64,000 bases of DNA from an uncultured Lachnospiraceae bacterium. Its GTDB lineage: Bacteria > Bacillota > Clostridia > Lachnospirales > Lachnospiraceae. Where the stretch lies: NCBI GenBank assembly GCA_946546945.1, contig CAMNOU010000011.1:1-64000 (forward strand), given 5' to 3'. A model generated the notes under the pieces. That model had not been told where the DNA came from and searched no databases. It was given only the letters and a program-made list of their open reading frames with translations. Both the position numbers and the translations under genes were made by a program. Below are positions 58,766 to 64,000 of the stretch, piece after piece; position 1 is the stretch's first letter, and each line of letters starts with the position of its first letter.

Positions 58766-60435
58766 TTAGTTCCCTCCCCGGCTTCATACAGATAGGCCTG
58801 TTCGATGGACCTGCGGTATGAAGCATAGTGTTCTGTGATTTCATTTTTCAGCTGTAAGGACTGCTTTTTCGATACCGAAAGAGCATTGGTTTTTTCATAG
58901 ATTTCATCGATCAGACCCAGGACAGCAGACTGACGGATCTTTTTTCCGGCCAGTCCGTTCCGCTGATCATATAAAAGCATGAAGATACTGTGATAGAGGG
59001 ACACCCGGTCATAAGAGCCCGTATCTTCCGCCTCTTTCAGCGCTTTTCGGATGGTCTGAATCAAATTTTCATAATCTTTTCCGGAGGCTTCCTCGACAGA
59101 GGACGCGCGAAGAATATATGTCTTGTAGAAATAGCAGATCGTATAATAGCAATGTGAGATATTCTCTTTTGGGAATCCGCAGGAAACCGTCTGCGGATCT
59201 TCGTTTTCCGAGAAGAAGGAATAAGCCTTCTGGATCCGGTCGGAAAAATCGGCAGTCCCGTTCTCGCCGGTATAATAATTGAAATACATGAGACCGGCCT
59301 TGTAATGAAGAGCGGCTGTGCCGGCATCGGACAGAGAAAAAAGGGATTTGTTCCGGTTATATAAAGCCAGGAACCGGTCACTGTCTGTGCGGGTAAAATG
59401 GCCGTCCTCTTCACAGGCTTCCAGGATGGCCAGATAGGCCTCTGTGCGGGCCGGGAAAAGCGCAATGGCCTGCTGATAGTTCCGGAGCTTCTCCTGAAAG
59501 GACGTAGCCGCCGCTACTGTTGTCAGAGCCGCATAATCCCGGCTGCGCATGGCATAGACGCCCGCACGAAGCAGAAAGACGGCTGCAATCACCGCGCTCA
59601 GAAGAACAGCCCTCCACCAAATCCGCCGACTTCGGAACGCATCAGCGGGATGATTCAGATCATGCAGGAGCTCTCTGCAGGTCTGGTAACGCCTGTCAGG
59701 ATCCTGTCTGACACACTTTTCCAGGATGCTGTCCAGGCGGACAGGTGCTTTCGGGTTCCATTTTCGCACCGGGACGTAAGTGTTTGAAACCGGCGGATCT
59801 TCACCGGTCACAAGCTGGTGCAGCGTCCGCCCGAGTGCGTAAATATCCGACCGCACATCTGCTCTGCCGCTGAACTGCTCCCAGGGGGCGTATCCTCTGG
59901 TCCCGGGAATCAGGGAAACAGAGGCGGAACAGTCCTCTCTGTACGCTCTGGCAATCCCAAAGTCGATCAGTTTTAGACGGCCATCCGGAGTCAGGATAAT
60001 ATTGGATGGTTTCATATCCAGATACAGGATGGGCGGGTCTTGTTCATGCAGGTAGATCAGGGCACTGCACAGCTGCCTGCCCCACTCTGCGGCCACCTTC
60101 GCGGAAACAGGTCCGTGTTTTTTCAGATAGACATCCAGAGAATCGCCCGGGATATAATCCATGATCAGAAACAGACTCTCTCCCTCCCGGATCCGGTCAA
60201 CGATCCGCGGCAGTGCAGGATGATCAAAGTGATTCATCAGATCCGCTTCGGCAAGAAGACTGTGTACCAGAGCTGCCTCCCGTTCGGAATCTGTCTGCAG
60301 ATGAATCTCCTTGATGGCCCAGAGTTTCTGCAGATGAATGTCTCTGACCAGATAAACGGTCGACATGCCGCCGCGGCCCAGCTCTCTGATCCGCCGGTAC
60401 CTGCCGCCGATCATGTCCCCATGATAACGCTTCAC
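58762..60435 (-). CDS. Hanks-type Ser/Thr protein kinase with extracytoplasmic helical domain
   Basis: A 557-residue membrane kinase. Cytoplasmic kinase domain 10-260: G-loop GRGGMSTVYLV, K42 (WAIKE), catalytic loop YLDMKPSN (D140, N145), DFG (D158), GTRGYAPWEQ. The usual HRD reads YLD, so the Arg of RD kinases is absent. A membrane helix (273-295) is followed by about 260 extracytoplasmic residues, helical and TPR-like near residues 310-340, with no PASTA repeats. GTG start after GGGGGGACC. Its stop overlaps the Ig-repeat start. No PP2C phosphatase is in the window. Confidence 0.85.
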   Translation of the reverse strand: MKRYHGDMIGGRYRRIRELGRGGMSTVYLVRDIHLQKLWAIKEIHLQTDSEREAALVHSLLAEADLMNHFDHPALPRIVDRIREGESLFLIMDYIPGDSLDVYLKKHGPVSAKVAAEWGRQLCSALIYLHEQDPPILYLDMKPSNIILTPDGRLKLIDFGIARAYREDCSASVSLIPGTRGYAPWEQFSGRADVRSDIYALGRTLHQLVTGEDPPVSNTYVPVRKWNPKAPVRLDSILEKCVRQDPDRRYQTCRELLHDLNHPADAFRSRRIWWRAVLLSAVIAAVFLLRAGVYAMRSRDYAALTTVAAATSFQEKLRNYQQAIALFPARTEAYLAILEACEEDGHFTRTDSDRFLALYNRNKSLFSLSDAGTAALHYKAGLMYFNYYTGENGTADFSDRIQKAYSFFSENEDPQTVSCGFPKENISHCYYTICYFYKTYILRASSVEEASGKDYENLIQTIRKALKEAEDTGSYDRVSLYHSIFMLLYDQRNGLAGKKIRQSAVLGLIDEIYEKTNALSVSKKQSLQLKNEITEHYASYRRSIEQAYLYEAGEGTN

Positions 60436-60493
60436 ATCATCTGGTCCCCCCTTTCCTTCGGATCTCAGGCATCCCGCAATCGGGTATGCAATC

Positions 60494-60523
60494 AATATAA
60501 CAAATGCCAAAGGGATTTGTAAA
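60494..60523 (-). promoter_or_regulatory. sigma-A promoter of the kinase/Ig-repeat operon
   Basis: On the - strand TTTACA, an 18-base spacer and TATATT, about 59 bases before the GTG start. Confidence 0.6.
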
Positions 60524-60527
60524 ATAG

Positions 60528-60558
60528 AAAAAGAGGCCCTTTTCAGGCCTCCTTTTTT
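60528..60558. terminator. intrinsic terminator after the glycerophosphodiesterase gene
   Basis: GAGGCC / GGCCTC with A/T-rich flanks; on the - strand it is followed by TTTTTCTATTTT, on the + strand by CTTTTTTG. It insulates the kinase promoter just downstream. Confidence 0.7.
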
Positions 60559-60589
60559 GACGGATTTTACAATTGTCTGAAACGCAGGA

Positions 60590-60632
60590 CAGGGGAGAAA
60601 ACGGAAAAAGACAGACGTTTCCCTGCTTTTTT
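60590..60632 (+). other. orphan + strand terminator-like hairpin
   Basis: CAGGG-(gaga)-AAACG pairs with CGTTTCCCTG (10 bp with a 4-base bulge) and is followed by CTTTTTTG on the + strand. No + strand gene lies upstream. Together with the terminator at 60528-60558 and the kinase promoter it accounts for most of the 238-base gap between the kinase and the diesterase gene. Confidence 0.35.
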
Positions 60633-60673
60633 GCTCCTCTCATCCTTCGTCAAATTGCACAAACACAAAAATG

Positions 60674-62530
60674 CTAATCCCGGATTTTCAAAAGGTTGTT
60701 GATATAACGGTCCCACAGGGATGTGTGCTGTTTCTCGTAAATAAGCTTGCGGGCCATGACCGGATCGTCTGTGATCACGTTATCGACATCCATATCAATC
60801 ACACGGCTGAGCGTATCCTCCGAATTGACCGTCCAGACATAGACTTCTTTGCCTGCCTTGTGGGCCCGGCTGATGAACCGGTCGTCCAGGAGCATGGATT
60901 CCACGCTGTAAATATCTACATCCTCGAGCACCGTAAAGTTTCCGTAGGATACGGAGGTGATATAGGCGGTCCGGATATCCGGGTTCAGCTGCTTGATCTT
61001 CTGCAGCGACTCATATTTTTTGGAGGATACCACGCAGAAATCCGTGATGTGATATTTTTCAATCAGTTCTGCCACCGATTTCTCCAGGTTCTTTTCGTGC
61101 CCCGTCGGTTTGATCTCGATATTCAGCCGGATCCTTCCGGTGGTGACCTTCAGCACCTGCTCCAGAGTCGGGATGCCAATTGCCTGATACTTCCTGTCGA
61201 ACCAGCTTCCGTTATCCAGATTGCGGATCTCATCCCAGGTCACTTCCCAGATGTTCCGGTCTGTTCCGGTCGTTCTTTTCAGGTTGGAATCATGCATCAC
61301 AATGACCTTCTGGTCTTTCGTTTCCTGGACATCCAGCTCGATCCAGTCCGCTCCGATCTCGATGGCTCCTTTGAAAGCCGGAATCGTATTTTCCGGATAT
61401 TGTACGGAATACCCTCTGTGGGCCGTGACCTCCACATTGTTTTTGAGACCCATGTTGATAAAACCCTTCCGGTCTCCGTAGCTGTAGATAAAATTCACGC
61501 CAATGACAACAAGTACACAGACCAGGATGATTTTTCTGCGTTTCTTGTAAAGCGATCTTACCCAGGAAGCCTGTCCCAGACGATAGGCGTTATCATGAAT
61601 CTGAAGCGGAGGCGGAACCGGTTCGCCGCGCTTCTTTTTTCGGTAGTAAAAAAGAAGGCTGATCATCAGAAAGACCAGGGGAAGCCCGAAACAGTAAAAG
61701 GCGGCGCCGACGATCTCAAGAAGCAGGGAAATGCCGGACAGTGTCAGGCTGGCGAACATATCCCAGTTTTCCAGGGCCTGGTTGATGTGTGAAATGATCC
61801 ACGAACCGAAGAAAATCACGGCCGTATACGCTCCGATCAGAGCAGCATTCCAGATGATCATGACAATCAGGTCCTGCCAGTAATGCCCGCGGATCAGACG
61901 CCAGCTTCGGTATCGGGCCTTTTTGAAATCGCATTTTTCCAGACAGAAATAGTGCAGGCTGTACATCCACCCGAAGGAACGCAGTCCCATAAATGCCCAG
62001 AATGCAATGTAGATGATCTGGAGGAACCGGTGGGAAAAGATGTATTCCAGAATAAAATCAGGAATGGAGAACTCCGCGATATATCCGGTGATCAGCGCCG
62101 CATGGGTCATGGGGATGATGATCAGAAGATACAGGATCATGATGATGTTCTTTCGCTGGTACACAATGCGCAGGGAGGTGATAAAACCCTGCCGGATCAG
62201 CGTGAACAGAGGCATCTCCTGCTTCTGAAAGGAGGCGTGAAAACACAGAATGATACAGCATATATCCCACAGGGTAAAAAAAGCCATGCAAAGGACCATG
62301 ACCAGCAGGATGACCCATGTGAAGGGCGACTTGAAAAACACCGTAAAGGTCTCGTCCGATAAATAAGAAAGGCCCTGAATTTTCAGGGCAGCTTTCATAA
62401 GCCCGCCGATCACAGGCTTAAAAACGGCTGCCAGCGCGAGCTTGTACAAGATCTCGAACACCAGCAGCGTTCCGATATTCCTTTTAAATAAATGAAATGC
62501 ATAACGCAGGTAACGGAAAATCTGATGCAT
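60674..62530 (-). CDS. membrane glycerophosphodiester phosphodiesterase (GdpD fusion)
   Basis: A 618-residue protein: N-terminal membrane domain with about seven spans (1-335) of the type found in YhdP/GdpD fusions, then a GDPD catalytic TIM barrel: TAHRGYSVQYPENTIPAFKGAIE (HR, E), DWIELDVQETKDQ (E/D) and VMHDSNLKRTTG (H). It hydrolyses glycerophosphodiesters, possibly teichoic acid or lipid headgroups, with the barrel probably outside the cell. Followed by a strong terminator. Confidence 0.88.
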   Translation of the reverse strand: MHQIFRYLRYAFHLFKRNIGTLLVFEILYKLALAAVFKPVIGGLMKAALKIQGLSYLSDETFTVFFKSPFTWVILLVMVLCMAFFTLWDICCIILCFHASFQKQEMPLFTLIRQGFITSLRIVYQRKNIIMILYLLIIIPMTHAALITGYIAEFSIPDFILEYIFSHRFLQIIYIAFWAFMGLRSFGWMYSLHYFCLEKCDFKKARYRSWRLIRGHYWQDLIVMIIWNAALIGAYTAVIFFGSWIISHINQALENWDMFASLTLSGISLLLEIVGAAFYCFGLPLVFLMISLLFYYRKKKRGEPVPPPLQIHDNAYRLGQASWVRSLYKKRRKIILVCVLVVIGVNFIYSYGDRKGFINMGLKNNVEVTAHRGYSVQYPENTIPAFKGAIEIGADWIELDVQETKDQKVIVMHDSNLKRTTGTDRNIWEVTWDEIRNLDNGSWFDRKYQAIGIPTLEQVLKVTTGRIRLNIEIKPTGHEKNLEKSVAELIEKYHITDFCVVSSKKYESLQKIKQLNPDIRTAYITSVSYGNFTVLEDVDIYSVESMLLDDRFISRAHKAGKEVYVWTVNSEDTLSRVIDMDVDNVITDDPVMARKLIYEKQHTSLWDRYINNLLKIRD

Positions 62531-62552
62531 CTATTTCTTTCCAATCATTCTT

Positions 62553-62861
62553 CTACAGGTACTTTTCGAACTCCGGTTTTAATTGCTGTTTCGGACGGAA
62601 ACCGATCAGCATATCCTGCTTCTGGCCGTCTTTCAGGATCAGGAGCGCGGGAATGCTGGCAATACCGTACTCTCTGGCAATCTCCATATTCTCATCTACA
62701 TCAATGTTGTAGAAGGAAATCTGCGGCAGTTCATTCGAGATCTCATCGAGAACCGGAGCTACCATCTGGCACGGACCGCACCAGGTCGCCGAAAAGTCCA
62801 CCACAACAACACCATTTCCGGATACATTTTTAAATTCCTGCTGATTGATTTTTTTAACCAT
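62553..62861 (-). CDS. trxA: thioredoxin
   Basis: A 102-residue thioredoxin with the active-site WCGPC (C28-C31) in VDFSATWCGPCQMVAPVLDEI and the conserved cis-Pro region GIASIPALLILKDG. Usual length. Cotranscribed with the reductase upstream (48-base gap, AAGGAG before the ATG). Confidence 0.95.
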   Translation of the reverse strand: MVKKINQQEFKNVSGNGVVVVDFSATWCGPCQMVAPVLDEISNELPQISFYNIDVDENMEIAREYGIASIPALLILKDGQKQDMLIGFRPKQQLKPEFEKYL

Positions 62862-62909
62862 AATTTTCTCCTTACTTATTCATTATTAACTTGCTGCTTC
62901 CAGACAAAT

Positions 62910-63785
62910 TTATCTGGTTTCTTTCTTTTTCCGGTCGATATAGGATGCGGCGGAAAGCGCTGCCACATTCCCCTCGCCGGCGGCTTTGATATACTGATAG
63001 GGAGTCCCTGTGATATCTCCGCAGGCAAAACAACCCGGAAGGTTGGTCTCCATGCTGCGGTTCACCTTTACATGACTGCCCTCGACCTCCAGTCCGAAGA
63101 CAAGCTGGGCAGGCGCAATACTCTCCCGAAGAATGAATACGCCGTCGACCGGAAGCTCCTGGCTTTTGAGTTCCAGTGTATCCACCTTCATCTCTCCCTT
63201 GATGGACGCGGGCGTATCCCGAATCACCTGAATGTTGTCGGGAAGAGAGACCGGTTCATCATAAGTAGGTATATAATATACCTGTCCGGCCAGTTCAGAC
63301 AGATACTCCGCTTCCTGTTCTTCCTGAGCAGATGAGGCGATGACGGCCACATTCCGGCCCCGGTAAAGCACCCCGTCGCAGGTGGCGCAGTAGCTGACGC
63401 CTCTTCCGAGAAAATCGGTCTCGCCGGGATAAGGCTTCTGAAAATGAACGCCTGTCGCGAGAATGAGCGCAGTTGCCTCATAGGTCTGGTTCGACCGGGA
63501 GGTCATGCTGTAATAATCTCCCATAGCGTAAATGGAAGTAACCGGATCCTCTGTGATCGTGATTCCCATCCGGCTGGCGTGATCCAGAAACTTCTGCGCA
63601 AGGTCGGCTCCGCTGACAGCCGGAATTCCCAGATAATTGTTGATCTCATGGGCTTTTTCCACTTTCTCGCTGACATGAGCGCTGCCGATCAGAAGCACAT
63701 TCTTATTGCGGATTTTTAAAGTGATGGCGGCAGATAATCCTGCCGGTCCCGTGCCGATAATAGCGGCATCATAACGTTGATTCAT
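62910..63785 (-). CDS. thioredoxin reductase, likely ferredoxin-dependent type (FFTR-like)
   Basis: A 291-residue flavoprotein of the TrxB family. FAD site GTGPAGLSAA (11-20), redox pair CATC (C133, C136) and C-terminal FACGDITGTPYQYIKAAGEG are normal. The second nucleotide site is not: where NADPH enzymes have GGGNSAxEE and HRR, this protein reads VIASSAQEEQEAEY (about 148-161) and YIPTYDE near 171-177. Clostridial FFTR enzymes lack the same motifs and take electrons from ferredoxin. Cotranscribed with trxA. Confidence 0.8.
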   Translation of the reverse strand: MNQRYDAAIIGTGPAGLSAAITLKIRNKNVLLIGSAHVSEKVEKAHEINNYLGIPAVSGADLAQKFLDHASRMGITITEDPVTSIYAMGDYYSMTSRSNQTYEATALILATGVHFQKPYPGETDFLGRGVSYCATCDGVLYRGRNVAVIASSAQEEQEAEYLSELAGQVYYIPTYDEPVSLPDNIQVIRDTPASIKGEMKVDTLELKSQELPVDGVFILRESIAPAQLVFGLEVEGSHVKVNRSMETNLPGCFACGDITGTPYQYIKAAGEGNVAALSAASYIDRKKKETR

Positions 63786-63838
63786 ACAGTAGTTGTTCCA
63801 TTCCTTTCGTGTCTCGTCAATTAGGTGCCTATATCACT

Positions 63839-63866
63839 ATTATATTTATTTACAGAATTTTTTCAA
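63839..63866 (-). promoter_or_regulatory. sigma-A promoter of the thioredoxin reductase/thioredoxin operon
   Basis: On the - strand TTGAAA, a 16-base spacer and TATAAT, about 54 bases before the ATG at 63785. Confidence 0.7.
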
Positions 63867-63870
63867 CTAT

Positions 63871-64000
63871 TCATTTTGTCCATTCGTACATAGCATCCCG
63901 AATGGTCTTCCAATACAGATCCGGAGCGATGACGGATGCCTGGGCATGCCCCGCTCCTTCTATGATATAAAGCTGCTTTTCTCCCGCTTTCGCGTCATAA
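63871..64000 (-). CDS. alpha/beta hydrolase, C-terminal fragment (runs off the window)
   Basis: The last 43 codons of a gene whose start is beyond the window edge. It reads AGEKQLYIIEGAGHAQAS, the strand and loop carrying the catalytic His of alpha/beta hydrolases, and ends AMYEWTK before TGA. Substrate unknown. Confidence 0.6.
   Translation of the reverse strand, partial: YDAKAGEKQLYIIEGAGHAQASVIAPDLYWKTIRDAMYEWTK

Noticed and set aside
60671-61792. A 373-residue open frame on the + strand opposite the glycerophosphodiesterase
   Set aside because: Antisense shadow; the - strand frame carries the catalytic HR, E and H motifs.
1-64000. CRISPR arrays, insertion sequences, restriction-modification or toxin-antitoxin systems
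   Set aside because: No regularly spaced repeats, transposase motifs, methyltransferase/nuclease pairs or small toxin pairs were seen on reading both strands.

Overview
The window looks like a piece of chromosome from a spore-forming, low-to-mid GC Clostridia, most like the Lachnospiraceae. This rests on the gene families and their order: radC-mreBCD-mrdA-rodA, mutS-mutL-miaA, yqfC-yqfD-phoH-ybeY, ispF-cysS-mrnC-rlmB-sigH, SpoVB-, YqfC/D- and BofC-like sporulation proteins, a tRNA without an encoded CCA tail, and Firmicute-type Shine-Dalgarno sites. Species cannot be named from sequence alone. About 62 protein genes, one complete tRNA and the 3' end of a probable 6S RNA fill almost all of it. 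No gap exceeds 300 bases, and I see no CRISPR array, insertion sequence or prophage.

Layout. 1-2 kb: 3' end of a 6S-like RNA, a XerS-like tyrosine recombinase and an EthD-like protein. 2-9.5 kb (+ strand): a two-component system, a five-gene branched-chain amino acid type ABC importer in the order G-F-H-M-binding protein, and dtd. 9.5-14.6 kb (mostly -): cytidylate kinase-like gene, rluD, lspA, and a sepF-yggS-HlyD-like cell division cluster. 14.6-23.6 kb: a small DUF378 membrane gene with a remarkable hairpin over its start, a small P-loop gene, then the elongasome operon (radC, mreB, mreC, mreD, a very large PBP2, rodA, a DD-carboxypeptidase lipoprotein). 23.7-33.4 kb: DNA repair and tRNA modification (mutS, mutL, miaA), a PLP lyase and two flavoproteins. 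33.5-41.3 kb: sporulation and ribosome maturation genes (BofC-like, SpoVB-like, DUF3048, ybeY, phoH, yqfD, yqfC, rlmH) and an acetate carrier. 41.4-48.1 kb: tRNA-Thr and the ispF-to-sigH translation and RNA cluster, ending in DUF554 and a CAAX-type protease. 48.2-55 kb: FUSC exporter, purine permease, aminoacyl-histidine dipeptidase, GNAT, aroB and a small Cys-containing protein. 55-60.5 kb: an unusual module of a sigma-like protein, a 1070-residue Ig-repeat surface protein and a Hanks-type kinase. 60.6-64 kb: a membrane-fused glycerophosphodiesterase, a thioredoxin/thioredoxin reductase pair and the end of an alpha/beta hydrolase.

Most genes are housekeeping genes in tight, often overlapping operons. 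The points most worth a second look are the kinase/Ig-repeat/sigma-like module, a thioredoxin reductase lacking the usual NADPH-binding motifs (probably the ferredoxin-dependent type), an 11-bp perfect hairpin that shows the Shine-Dalgarno in its loop and pairs the start codon of the DUF378 gene, an apparently leaderless FUSC gene, and a PBP2 with a roughly 250-residue insert. All coordinates and motifs were read by eye; no database search was run.
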